A stretch of DNA of 64,000 bases from Vibrio sp. 99-70-13A1 (lineage in GTDB: Bacteria > Pseudomonadota > Gammaproteobacteria > Enterobacterales > Vibrionaceae). The notes beneath the pieces are model-generated. The model saw only the letters and a list, made by a program, of their open reading frames with translations, was not told the origin of the DNA and did no database searches. The stretch is from positions 62,001-126,000 of the forward strand of contig NZ_VTXD01000008.1 in the NCBI RefSeq assembly GCF_013114625.1, written 5' to 3'. The position numbers and the translations under genes were made by a program. This document shows, piece by piece, positions 28,314-36,543 of this stretch. Within the stretch, counting starts at the first letter, position 1. The number at the start of each line of letters is the position of its first letter.

Positions 28314-29483
28314 ATGTTAGAGTTACTGTTCTTATTATTACCAATTGCCGCCGCTTATGGGTGGTACATGGGTAATCGTAATGCTCAGCAAGAAAAGCAA
28401 AAACATTCCCACCAAATATCTCGTCAGTACGTTATGGGCTTGAACTTATTGTTATCTGATCAATCAGATAAAGCGGTAGATCATTTTATTGAATTACTTC
28501 AAGTTGATAATGAAACCATTGATACGCATTTAGCTCTTGGTAACTTATTTCGGTCCAGAGGTGAGGTTGATAGAGCCATACGTATTCACCAAAACTTAAT
28601 CTCTCGTTCAGGTCTTACTTTAGACCAAAAGAATTTAGCGCTTCAACAGTTGGCTAAAGATTATATGGTTTCAGGTTTCCTAGACCGTGCAGAAAAGATT
28701 TTCGAGCAACTTGTAGAAGAACCAGATCATAGAGAAGGGGCTTTACAACAGCTTGTATCTATCTATCAGCAAACTCGTGAGTGGGATAAAGCCATTCATT
28801 ATGCCAATTTACTGGTTAAATTAGGCAAGAAAAAAATGCATTCTACAGTTGCACACTTTTGGTGTGAACTTGCTATGAATGAACAAGCTGACGGTAACCA
28901 AGCTAAGGCTATTCAATATTTTAAAAAAGCTTTAACGGAACATCCTAAATGTGCCCGTGCAAGTATTTCATTAGGTAAATTATATCTAGAAAATGAGCAA
29001 TACAAGAAGACGATTACTCATATGGAGCAAGTACTTGATCAAGATATCGATTTGATTAGTGAAGTACTCCCAACTCTTGCTGATTGTTATCATCATTTAG
29101 ATCAGGAAGAGTTGCTAGTTGAATTTTTGCGTAAATGTATAGCTAAAAAAGCAGGAGTGTCTGCTGAGTTGATGTTGGCTCAACTGGTTGCACATCATGA
29201 AAACATTGGTTCGGCACAAGAGTTATTGACTAAGCAGCTCGTAAAAAATCCAACAATGAAAGGTTTTTATCGCTTAATAGATTATCACTTAGCAGAAGCT
29301 GAAGATGGGCGAGCAAAAGATAGTTTAACTACATTGCAATCTATGGTTGGTGAACAGCTAAAAACTAAACCACATTACCGTTGTAGGAAATGTGGCTTTT
29401 CCACCCATTCCATGTATTGGCATTGTCCATCGTGTAAAGGGTGGGGAACGATTAAGCCTATTCGTGGGCTTGATGGTGAATAA
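28314..29483 (+). CDS. lapB: LapB (YciM), lipopolysaccharide assembly regulator
   Basis: LapB is an inner-membrane-anchored protein that recruits LpxC to the FtsH protease. The 389-residue product has an N-terminal membrane helix (LLFLLLPIAAAYGWYMG), about eight TPR motifs from residue 35 to 340, and a C-terminal rubredoxin-like zinc knuckle YRCRKCGFSTHSMYWHCPSCKGW with both CxxC pairs intact. The length equals the E. coli protein. The lapA-lapB-pyrF order is conserved. Confidence 0.96.
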   Translation: MLELLFLLLPIAAAYGWYMGNRNAQQEKQKHSHQISRQYVMGLNLLLSDQSDKAVDHFIELLQVDNETIDTHLALGNLFRSRGEVDRAIRIHQNLISRSGLTLDQKNLALQQLAKDYMVSGFLDRAEKIFEQLVEEPDHREGALQQLVSIYQQTREWDKAIHYANLLVKLGKKKMHSTVAHFWCELAMNEQADGNQAKAIQYFKKALTEHPKCARASISLGKLYLENEQYKKTITHMEQVLDQDIDLISEVLPTLADCYHHLDQEELLVEFLRKCIAKKAGVSAELMLAQLVAHHENIGSAQELLTKQLVKNPTMKGFYRLIDYHLAEAEDGRAKDSLTTLQSMVGEQLKTKPHYRCRKCGFSTHSMYWHCPSCKGWGTIKPIRGLDGE

Positions 29484-29515
29484 ATTTGTGGTCATTACTA
29501 GACCAAATTAATAAT

Positions 29516-29539
29516 TGCAGCTTTCGAGCTGCATTTTTT
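29516..29539 (+). terminator. UUCG-loop terminator between lapB and pyrF
   Basis: TGCAGCT/AGCTGCA stem closed by a TTCG loop, then seven T residues. It separates lapB from pyrF, with the pyrF ribosome site about 35 bases later, so it may be partly read through. Confidence 0.85.
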
Positions 29540-29580
29540 TGAGTGTAACTTATACAAAGTTAATTACGTTAGGAGATGAA

Positions 29581-30291
29581 ATGAACGATCAAAAGATCAT
29601 CGTAGCACTGGATTATGATAACCAAGCGAGCGCATTAGCTTTTGTTGATAAAATTGATCCTGCATCTTGCCGACTAAAAGTAGGCAAAGAGATGTTCACA
29701 CTATTTGGACCAGAGTTTGTTCGTGAATTACATAAACGTGGTTTCTCTGTATTTCTGGATTTAAAATTCCACGATATTCCAAATACTTGCTCTAAAGCTG
29801 TGAGGGCAGCCGCGGAGCTTGGAGTGTGGATGGTAAATGTTCATGCGAGTGGTGGCGAAAAAATGATGCAAGCCTCACGTGAGATTTTGGAGCCATACGG
29901 AAAAGATCGACCTTTGCTTATTGGAGTAACAGTACTAACAAGTATGGAACAAAACGACCTAGCAGGTATTGGGTTAGATTTAGAGCCTCAGCAGCAAGTG
30001 ATGCGTTTAGCTAAGCTGACACAAAATTCAGGCTTAGATGGTGTAGTGTGCTCTGCTCAAGAAGCATCGTTACTGAAATCAACGTTAGGGAAGGAGTTTA
30101 AGCTAGTTACTCCAGGCATCCGCCCTGTAGGCGCCGATGTCGGAGACCAAAAACGAATTATGACTCCGAGCAAAGCGATAGAGTCGGGTTCAGACTATTT
30201 AGTAATAGGTAGACCAATCACTCAGGCTGCGAATCCATCTGAAGTTTTGATGTCTATAAATAATACTCTGTTACAAATCAGCAACAAGTAA
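29581..30291 (+). CDS. pyrF: PyrF, orotidine-5'-phosphate decarboxylase
   Basis: PyrF makes UMP from OMP, the last step of de novo pyrimidine synthesis. The product of about 236 residues ([14 protein letters not shown]) has the catalytic motif [12 protein letters not shown] near residue 60, VTPGIRP near residue 180, and [12 protein letters not shown] near residue 208. The start with AGGAG directly upstream (29581) was chosen over an upstream ATG at 29515 that lies inside the terminator. Confidence 0.96.
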   Translation: MNDQKIIVALDYDNQASALAFVDKIDPASCRLKVGKEMFTLFGPEFVRELHKRGFSVFLDLKFHDIPNTCSKAVRAAAELGVWMVNVHASGGEKMMQASREILEPYGKDRPLLIGVTVLTSMEQNDLAGIGLDLEPQQQVMRLAKLTQNSGLDGVVCSAQEASLLKSTLGKEFKLVTPGIRPVGADVGDQKRIMTPSKAIESGSDYLVIGRPITQAANPSEVLMSINNTLLQISNK

Positions 30292-30305
30292 TAATTCTAA
30301 TAATA

Positions 30306-30348
30306 GCGCCTAATACATGTCAATCAGATGACGCAATCGTTTAGGCGC
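30306..30348 (+). terminator. Hairpin after pyrF
   Basis: GCGCCTAA (30306-30313) pairs with TTAGGCGC (30341-30348), with an inner GTCA/TGAC stem. There is no T run, so it is a weak or Rho-assisted end, or an mRNA-protecting structure. Confidence 0.45.
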
Positions 30349-30492
30349 GCTCCTAGCCAGAATAAATCACTAATTACCTTCAATATATAACTAATATTTC
30401 TAATCTATAGTCATATATCCCTATCATAAACACCTGCTGGACGAATATTATTGCATTAAGTTAACTGAAAATGTTTTTTTTGCGGTTGCTGT

Positions 30493-30530
30493 GTTTTATA
30501 AAACCCAAAAGAATGTCATAAATATGACAT
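30493..30530. promoter_or_regulatory. Two adjacent palindromes, one Pho-box-like, before the transporter operon
   Basis: GTTTTATAAAAC (30493-30504) is a perfect 12-bp palindrome. Nine bases later ATGTCATA-AA-TATGACAT (30513-30530) is an 8-2-8 inverted repeat. The same 18 bases match 15 of 18 positions of the enterobacterial PhoB-box consensus, read as direct repeats. A TATAAG hexamer 13 bases further on could be the -10. Which regulator binds is inferred only. Confidence 0.45.
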
Positions 30531-30644
30531 AACTCGATTATCTTATAAGTTGTTAAAATTAACCGTTTCATATGAATAATTTATAGATTAGAGTTTTCCA
30601 TCAGTTTACAACTTTGCAATAGAACGTTTTTACATCACCTTAAT

Positions 30645-30659
30645 AATTTACAGGATGTA
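30645..30659 (+). repeat. 15-bp element, copy 1
   Basis: AATTTACAGGATGTA occurs here, 35 bases before the first transporter gene, and again at 32778-32792 before the binding-protein gene. Confidence 0.7.
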
Positions 30660-30694
30660 AGTTACATTTAGTAATTGGTACGGAGTATTTCCAA

Positions 30695-31717
30695 TTGTTA
30701 GCATATATTATCAGGCGATTATTATTAGTTGTCCCTACCTTTATAGGTATTACAATATTAATCTTTGCAATAACCAGATTTGTTCCGGGCGGACCAGTAG
30801 AAAGAATGTTATCCAGTATGCATTCAGGATCCGATAGTGCCTCGGTTAGCGTCGCTGGTAATAGTTCCGCTTTATCAGAAGATCAAATTGCAGATTTAAA
30901 TGCATTTTATGGCTTGGATAAACCTGTTTTCGAGTCTTACATTGATTGGCTTTCTAAAATAATTGTTTTGGATTTTGGCGAGTCCACTCGATATTACGAA
31001 CCCGTAAGTGACATGATCGCTGAGAGGTTACCTGTCTCCTTATTTTATGGTGGCATGACTTTCTTTATAAGTTATTTCATCTCTATTCCACTTGGTTATT
31101 TTAAAGCGATTAAACATGGATCAGTATTTGATTCATTTTCATCAGTCTTAATATTTGTTGGATATGCCCTTCCTGGTTACGTCGTCGGTGTCTTTTTAAT
31201 CACAGTATTTGCTTATAACTTAGACTGGTTCCCTATGGGAGGCTTTGTTGGCGATGACTTTGATGATTATGAAACCGGATTTGAGCAAATCAAAGATATT
31301 ATGTGGCACGCAGTACTGCCGTTAATTTGTTATTTGATTGGTGATTTTGCAACACTGACAATGACGATGAAAAATAACTTAATGGAAAATATTTCCGCGG
31401 ATTACATTCGTACCGCTATAGCAAAAGGTCTCCCTTTTAAAACTGCTGTTAAAAAGCATGCTTTACAAAATAGTTTAATACCAATCGCGAGCCACTTTGG
31501 GAACTCATTATTATTCTTCATGACGGGCTCATTTTTAATTGAAGTAATCTTTAATATCGATGGTATTGGTCTACTTGGATATGAATCTATTATGGAAAGG
31601 GATTACCCTGTAGTCATGGGAATAGTCGCAATTAATGCAGTGATGCTGATGATAGGAAATATTCTTTCTGATCTTTGTGTCGCAATTGCGGACCCAAGAG
31701 TGAGGTTTGGATCATGA
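30695..31717 (+). CDS. Peptide ABC transporter permease, YejB-like
   Basis: The 340-residue inner-membrane permease starts at TTG with GGAG nine bases upstream. It opens MLAYIIRRLLLVVPTFIGITILIF, has a long first periplasmic loop, RLPVSLFYGGMTFFISYFISIPLGYFKA, and the EAA-type coupling loop DYIRTAIAKGLPFKTAVKKHALQNSLIP. The end reads GIGLLGYESIMERDYPVVMGI...DPRVRFGS. These match E. coli YejB more closely than OppB or DppB (for example FDxxSS and the GLLGYE block). Yej importers take up peptides, including microcin C, and influence antimicrobial-peptide sensitivity in other bacteria. Its stop overlaps the next start. Confidence 0.85.
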   Translation: MLAYIIRRLLLVVPTFIGITILIFAITRFVPGGPVERMLSSMHSGSDSASVSVAGNSSALSEDQIADLNAFYGLDKPVFESYIDWLSKIIVLDFGESTRYYEPVSDMIAERLPVSLFYGGMTFFISYFISIPLGYFKAIKHGSVFDSFSSVLIFVGYALPGYVVGVFLITVFAYNLDWFPMGGFVGDDFDDYETGFEQIKDIMWHAVLPLICYLIGDFATLTMTMKNNLMENISADYIRTAIAKGLPFKTAVKKHALQNSLIPIASHFGNSLLFFMTGSFLIEVIFNIDGIGLLGYESIMERDYPVVMGIVAINAVMLMIGNILSDLCVAIADPRVRFGS

Positions 31718-32760
31718 TATTTCAGCTAACCCCTTTAACTCTGAAAAAGATTAAGCATTTTAAAGAAATTAAACGAGGATATTGGTCGTTAATTATACTT
31801 ACGATTCTTCTTGTACTTTCTTTATTCGCAGAGGTTTTGGTAAATAGTAAAGCATTGGTCGTGAAGCAAGATAACCAATGGTTTTTCCCAGTATTCAGCG
31901 ATGTTAAGTTAGGTACAGATTTTGGCTTAGATTATTCAAGCGAAGCCGACTACCGTGACCTTCAATTAAAATTTAAGCAGGATAATGATGGCGATTTTGT
32001 TTTAATGCCAATAGTTCCATGGAATCCATATGAGCAAGACTTTTCTGGAGATTTTCCTCCTTTGGCTCCAAGCCTGGAAAGTAAACATTATCTAGGCACT
32101 GATGTCATTGGTCGAGATATTCTTGCAAGGTTAGTTTATGGCTTTCGAATTGCTATGGGTTTTGCGTTGATGACGATGGCAATTTCATACGTAATAGGAA
32201 CAATTGTCGGTTGTTCAATGGGTTACTTTGGTGGGAAGTTCGACTTATTTGTACAAAGGATGATTGAAGTTTGGTCAATGGTGCCATTTTTATATGTCAT
32301 CATGATATTGGTATCGATTACCCAGCCAACTTTCACATTATTTGTCGCCATTAACGTGTTGTTTGGCTGGATGGGCATCACATGGTATATGCGAACAATG
32401 ACTTACAAAGAGTCTGCTCGTGAATATGTGATGGCTGCTAGAGCTCTCGGTGCTTCGACTTCTCGAATTTTATTACATCATATTTTGCCTAACACTATGG
32501 TTATGATTGTAACGCTAGCACCATTTACAATAGCTGCAAATATTACCGCACTAACCGCTTTAGATTATTTAGGGCTTGGTTTAATGCCACCTACACCTAG
32601 TTGGGGCGAGCTTCTACAGCAAGGAAAATCAAACCTAGATGCTCCTTGGATTGTAGTCTCTGTGGTTACGTCAATTGTTGCCGTACTGGTAATGGTGACC
32701 TTCATCGGTGAAGCGATCCGTTCAGCTTTTGATCCTAAAAAATTCACACGTTACATTTAG
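31714..32760 (+). CDS. Peptide ABC transporter permease, YejE-like
   Basis: The product of about 348 residues has one N-terminal membrane helix, an extracytoplasmic stretch of about 80 residues (WFFPVFSDVKLGTDFGLDYSSEADYRD), then LGTDVIGRDILARLVYGFRIAMGFAL and five more helices. The coupling loop is EYVMAARALGASTSRILLHHILPNT. The long inserted periplasmic part before LGTD is a YejE trait not found in OppC or DppC. The ATG at 31714 overlaps the yejB-like stop (ATGA) and has GAGG eight bases upstream. Confidence 0.85.
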   Translation: MIFQLTPLTLKKIKHFKEIKRGYWSLIILTILLVLSLFAEVLVNSKALVVKQDNQWFFPVFSDVKLGTDFGLDYSSEADYRDLQLKFKQDNDGDFVLMPIVPWNPYEQDFSGDFPPLAPSLESKHYLGTDVIGRDILARLVYGFRIAMGFALMTMAISYVIGTIVGCSMGYFGGKFDLFVQRMIEVWSMVPFLYVIMILVSITQPTFTLFVAINVLFGWMGITWYMRTMTYKESAREYVMAARALGASTSRILLHHILPNTMVMIVTLAPFTIAANITALTALDYLGLGLMPPTPSWGELLQQGKSNLDAPWIVVSVVTSIVAVLVMVTFIGEAIRSAFDPKKFTRYI

Positions 32761-32777
32761 ACGTTATTTTTACGCTA

Positions 32778-32792
32778 AATTTACAGGATGTA
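32778..32792 (+). repeat. 15-bp element, copy 2
   Basis: Identical to 30645-30659 (AATTTACAGGATGTA), 25 bases before the binding-protein start. The flanks are also similar (an ACGTT...TTTTTAC stretch precedes both copies). Confidence 0.7.
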
Positions 32793-32816
32793 CCTGATTC
32801 ACAGGAAGTAATGATT

Positions 32817-34655
32817 ATGAAAAATAAAGTAGCACTATCTGTCATAGCGGTATTGTCGAGTATAAGTCTATATTCAAATGCTGATGTTTTACCGCAAGAG
32901 GTTACTTGGCTTTCAAATAACGCTGAGCCTGTTTTTGCTTCAGAAGAGGCAAAAAGAGGGGGAACATTAAGAACATTTATACAAAGTTTTCCTCAAACTC
33001 TGAGAAGTGTAGGTCCTGATGCTAATTCAGGGTTAAGACATTACTTTATGGATGGGGCTCCTAAACTTGTCCAACGCCACCCTAATACCGGTAAGTGGAT
33101 TCCACAACTTGCAACTGAGTGGGCATTTGACAGCGATAATAGAACGGTTTATTTCAAACTCGATCCAAATGCAAAGTGGTCTGATGGTGAACAAATAACA
33201 GCTGATGATTATTTGTTCATGCTTAAATACTATCGTTCAAAAGATATTGTTGACCCTTGGTATAACGAGTTCTTTTCAAACTCAATTGTTAATGTCACTA
33301 AAATAGATGATTTCACAATATCGGTTGAAACTGAAGTAGAACAAAGCTCAGACGCATTGATGGTGCTTATCAATATGCCTAGTAATGGTTTTCAACCAAG
33401 ACCAGAGCACTTCTTCAAAGATGGTAAAGATGAAAATGGCGATGGAATGGTTGACCGTTTTGTTCGTCAATACAACTTCAAAAGTGAACCTACCGCAGGA
33501 CCTTACTATTTAGAAAAAGTAAAAAAAGGCAAAAGTGTAACCTTCAAGCACGTTGGTGATGATTGGTGGGGTTACTCAAATCGCTATTATCAGAATCGTT
33601 ATAATGTCGACAAAATCAGAATTACTGTAATTCGAGATTTTGATATCGCATTAAAGCATTTTGAAAAAGGAAAGCTTGATTACTTTGACTTAGTACTACC
33701 TGAATATTGGCATGGAAAGTCGGACTCCGAAGGCTTTGAAAATGGTTATATTCACAAATTTTGGGGATTTAACCAGACTCCGCAAGGTGCTGGCGGTTTG
33801 TGGATGAATACTTCCCAACCTTTACTTAATGATATTAATGTACGTAAAGGCATCATGCATGCTACTGATTATGACGGTATGATCGCTAATATTATGCGTG
33901 GTGATTATTCTCGTAAACCACATGGCCTAGGCTTTGGTCATGGTGAATATGATAAAGCGGATAATAAAGCCCCCGACTTTAACCCTAAAGTTGCTGTCCA
34001 GCATTTCATTAAGGCAGGCTTTGATAAGGTCGGTTCAGATGGCATCCGTATCAACAGTAAAGGTGAGAAGTTAACTTTTGCTATTACTTACGGGTATAAC
34101 ACTTGGACTCCACGTATTGCTTACCTTAAAGAGCAGGCTAAATTAGCGGGTGTCGAGTTTTCTCTTAACCTTGTAGATGGATCCTCAGCATTCAAATACA
34201 TCTTAGAAAAAAAGCATGAGCTTGCTTTCCTTAACATGGGCTCAGGTGAAATACCTTCATATTGGGAGTATTTGCATTCAGATAATGCAAATAAACCTCA
34301 AACTAATGCTCATACCAATTACAGCAGTCCTGAACTAGATGCATTGATAGAAAAATATGACGCAGAATTTGATCAGCAAACACGTTATGACTTGTCACAC
34401 CAAATTCAAGATTATGTCTCTGATGCCAACATTATTGTACCTGGTTATATGGTGCCATACTCAAGAGCTGTCCATTGGCGCTGGGTACAATATGCAGATA
34501 ATGCAATGACTAAGCAAACCCAGTCATTCTTTCATCCGATGGATATAGGTAACTTCTGGATTGATAAATCGCTTAAAACTGACACCCAAAAGGCGATGAA
34601 GAAAGATAAGAAATATCAACCAGTAACGGTTATAGATGATCAGTATAAGCTGTAA
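32817..34655 (+). CDS. Periplasmic peptide-binding protein, SBP_bac_5 family (YejA-like)
   Basis: The product of about 612 residues starts MKNKVALSVIAVLSSISLYSNADV, a signal peptide probably cut after SNA. It has the class C solute-binding pattern: AKRGGTLRTFIQSFPQT, then LATEWAFDSDNRTVYFKLDPNAKWSDGEQITADDYLFML, GPYYLEKVKKGKSV, and LNDINVRKGIMHATDYDGMI. The size matches YejA (about 600 residues) rather than OppA (about 540). The ATG at 32817 was chosen over 32811 because AGGAAG ends eight bases before it but only two before 32811. A loop DENGDGMVD near residue 205 resembles an EF-hand calcium site. Confidence 0.85.
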   Translation: MKNKVALSVIAVLSSISLYSNADVLPQEVTWLSNNAEPVFASEEAKRGGTLRTFIQSFPQTLRSVGPDANSGLRHYFMDGAPKLVQRHPNTGKWIPQLATEWAFDSDNRTVYFKLDPNAKWSDGEQITADDYLFMLKYYRSKDIVDPWYNEFFSNSIVNVTKIDDFTISVETEVEQSSDALMVLINMPSNGFQPRPEHFFKDGKDENGDGMVDRFVRQYNFKSEPTAGPYYLEKVKKGKSVTFKHVGDDWWGYSNRYYQNRYNVDKIRITVIRDFDIALKHFEKGKLDYFDLVLPEYWHGKSDSEGFENGYIHKFWGFNQTPQGAGGLWMNTSQPLLNDINVRKGIMHATDYDGMIANIMRGDYSRKPHGLGFGHGEYDKADNKAPDFNPKVAVQHFIKAGFDKVGSDGIRINSKGEKLTFAITYGYNTWTPRIAYLKEQAKLAGVEFSLNLVDGSSAFKYILEKKHELAFLNMGSGEIPSYWEYLHSDNANKPQTNAHTNYSSPELDALIEKYDAEFDQQTRYDLSHQIQDYVSDANIIVPGYMVPYSRAVHWRWVQYADNAMTKQTQSFFHPMDIGNFWIDKSLKTDTQKAMKKDKKYQPVTVIDDQYKL

Positions 34656-34671
34656 GCTCGAGTTAGAACCT

Positions 34672-35538
34672 ATGAATAATGAAACAGTGTTAGAAGTCAA
34701 ACAGTTAGAAGTCGAGTTTAAAACTGATGACGGAATCGTAAAAGTACTGCATGGCGTTGACTTTGAGGTATTAAAGGGCCGGACGCTAGGTTTAGTCGGC
34801 GAATCGGGTTGTGGGAAAAGTGTTACGTCTATGTCCATCATGGGGCTACTTCCTAAACCCTATGGAAATATAGTTTCAGGGAGTATTGCTTACAAAGGTA
34901 CAGAGCTAACCTCTTTACCGGCTGAAGAAATGTATTCAATGCGAGGGGATGCAATTTCTATTATTTTTCAGGATCCAATGACAGCTCTAAATCCTGTGCA
35001 TACTGTTGGCAAGCAGATAATGGAAGTTCTGGAGCTACATCGACCTGAATTACAAAAGGCAGAGCGAAGAGAGTATGCAATCGCAATGCTCGAAAAAGTA
35101 AAAATCCCAATGCCAGATAAGCGTATTGATGAGTATCCGCATAATTTATCCGGGGGGATGAGGCAGCGAGTAATGATCGCAATGGCATTGGCATGCAAAC
35201 CAGATTTACTGATTTGTGATGAGCCAACCACAGCTTTGGATGTAACCGTTCAGGCTTCAATTCTTTCTTTAATGAAGGAGTTGCAGAATGAAACAGGTAT
35301 GGCAATGCTTTTCATTACTCACGATTTAGGGGTTGTTGCCCAAATTTGTGATGATGTTGCAGTTATGTACGCTGGTAAAGTTGTTGAAAAAGCCGATGTT
35401 TTCGAGTTATTTGATAACCCTCAACACCCATATACCAAGCGTCTATTGGGATTAATGCCGAATTTGGATCATAAGCCTAAGACCATTATTGATATTGAAC
35501 CGATTAATGCTAGTGATTTTCCAGAGTTCAGAGGGTAA
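34672..35538 (+). CDS. Peptide ABC transporter ATPase (first; N-half of YejF-like)
   Basis: The product of about 288 residues has Walker A GESGCGKS near residue 42, Q-loop IIFQDPMTALNPVHTVG, signature LSGGMRQRVMIAMAL, Walker B LLICDEPTTALDVTVQ, and the OppD-type end HPYTKRLLGLMPNL. It is one of two separate ATPases, where E. coli YejF is a single fused protein. An upstream in-frame ATG at 34636 lies inside the binding-protein gene and was rejected. The ribosome site is weak. The frame ends four bases before the second ATPase starts. Confidence 0.9.
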   Translation: MNNETVLEVKQLEVEFKTDDGIVKVLHGVDFEVLKGRTLGLVGESGCGKSVTSMSIMGLLPKPYGNIVSGSIAYKGTELTSLPAEEMYSMRGDAISIIFQDPMTALNPVHTVGKQIMEVLELHRPELQKAERREYAIAMLEKVKIPMPDKRIDEYPHNLSGGMRQRVMIAMALACKPDLLICDEPTTALDVTVQASILSLMKELQNETGMAMLFITHDLGVVAQICDDVAVMYAGKVVEKADVFELFDNPQHPYTKRLLGLMPNLDHKPKTIIDIEPINASDFPEFRG

Positions 35539-35542
35539 TGGA

Positions 35543-36343
35543 ATGAAAGAAGTACTAAGAATTGAAGGCTTAAAGCAGCACTTTGTATCTGGCAAACGCT
35601 TATTTTCTAAAGGCTATAAGATTAAAGCGGTTGATGGTGTCTCTTTTTCACTTGAAGAAGGTAAGACGTTAGGTTTAGTTGGAGAGTCTGGTTGTGGGAA
35701 AAGTACTTTAGGAAGAACGATTCTCAAGTTATTTGAACCAACAGCTGGCAAGATTTTTTTTGAAGGCAAAGATATTACTACACTGTCAGCAAAGGAAATG
35801 CGCCCGTTACGTAAAGATATGCAAATAGTATTTCAAGACCCTATGGAGTCACTTAATCAGCGGCATACTATAGGAATGATATTAGAAGAACCTTATATCA
35901 TTCATAGTGTTGGTACAGCGAGTGAAAGAAAGGAATGGATCTTAGAGTTACTGGATAAAGTAGGGTTGCCTCGCGAGTCAATTAATCGCTATCCACATGA
36001 GTTCTCTGGAGGTCAAAGACAAAGAATTGGTATAGCACGTGCTATTGCTTTAAAACCAAAATTACTTATTTGTGATGAGTCTGTTTCAGCACTAGATGTA
36101 TCTGTTCAGGCACAAATTATTAATTTGCTTCTAGTACTTCAAAAAGAAATGAACTTAGCAATTATATTTATTTCTCATGACTTATCTGTCGTTAAGAAAA
36201 TGTCAGATGATGTCGCCGTTATGTACTTTGGTAAAGTTGTAGAATTTGGTGATGCTCTTAAGGTATATAATGAACCTGAGCACGACTATACAAAATCATT
36301 ATTATCAGCGATTCCTATTACGCACCCGAGTCAAAGAATTTAA
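35543..36343 (+). CDS. Peptide ABC transporter ATPase (second; C-half of YejF-like)
   Basis: The product of about 266 residues (MKEVLRIEGLKQHFVSGKRLFSKGYKIKAVDGVSF) resembles OppF and the C-terminal half of YejF. It has Walker A GESGCGKST near residue 50, Q-loop QIVFQDPMESLNQRHT, signature [15 protein letters not shown], Walker B LLICDESVSALDVSVQ, and the end EHDYTKSLLSAIP. GAGGG lies just before the start. The Glu-Ser in DESVSALD, where most have DEP, is normal for OppF-type proteins. No terminator hairpin follows, so read-through into the next genes is possible. Confidence 0.9.
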   Translation: MKEVLRIEGLKQHFVSGKRLFSKGYKIKAVDGVSFSLEEGKTLGLVGESGCGKSTLGRTILKLFEPTAGKIFFEGKDITTLSAKEMRPLRKDMQIVFQDPMESLNQRHTIGMILEEPYIIHSVGTASERKEWILELLDKVGLPRESINRYPHEFSGGQRQRIGIARAIALKPKLLICDESVSALDVSVQAQIINLLLVLQKEMNLAIIFISHDLSVVKKMSDDVAVMYFGKVVEFGDALKVYNEPEHDYTKSLLSAIPITHPSQRI

Positions 36344-36448
36344 TAAAATGTAACAAATAAAAATAAAAATAAAAAACATTTAGCAAATAACAATCTCATT
36401 TCGCTTGTAAAGAATATTAGAGTTAGGCCAAAGCCTGATTCTAGTAGT

Positions 36449-36500
36449 TATTGTCATACCTAAAATATAGAGAATTGATTGCTCAATATTAATGACAATA
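36449..36500. promoter_or_regulatory. Spaced inverted repeat before the beta-barrel gene
   Basis: TATTGTCAT (36449-36457) and ATGACAATA (36492-36500) are perfect 9-bp complements separated by 34 bases. The TGTCAT core is the same as in the palindrome upstream of the transporter operon (30513-30530). A small AGGC/GCCT hairpin lies just before it. The shared half-site suggests a common regulator for both units. Confidence 0.4.
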
Positions 36501-36543
36501 CATGGATGACTCGAAAGGGTTTAATATTTCATGGACGTAAAAT

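Larger units (their letters stand above)
30292..30694 (+). other. AT-rich control region upstream of the peptide-transporter genes
   Basis: This 403-base gap has no supported gene. It holds a GC-rich hairpin after pyrF (30306-30348), two palindromes (30493-30504 and 30513-30530), a possible -10 near 30544, a long AT-rich leader, and a 15-base element (30645-30659) repeated before the binding-protein gene. Confidence 0.6.

Noticed and set aside
30306..30348. Attachment site or transposon end after pyrF
   Set aside because: A single inverted repeat with no matching distant copy and no integrase or transposase in the window.
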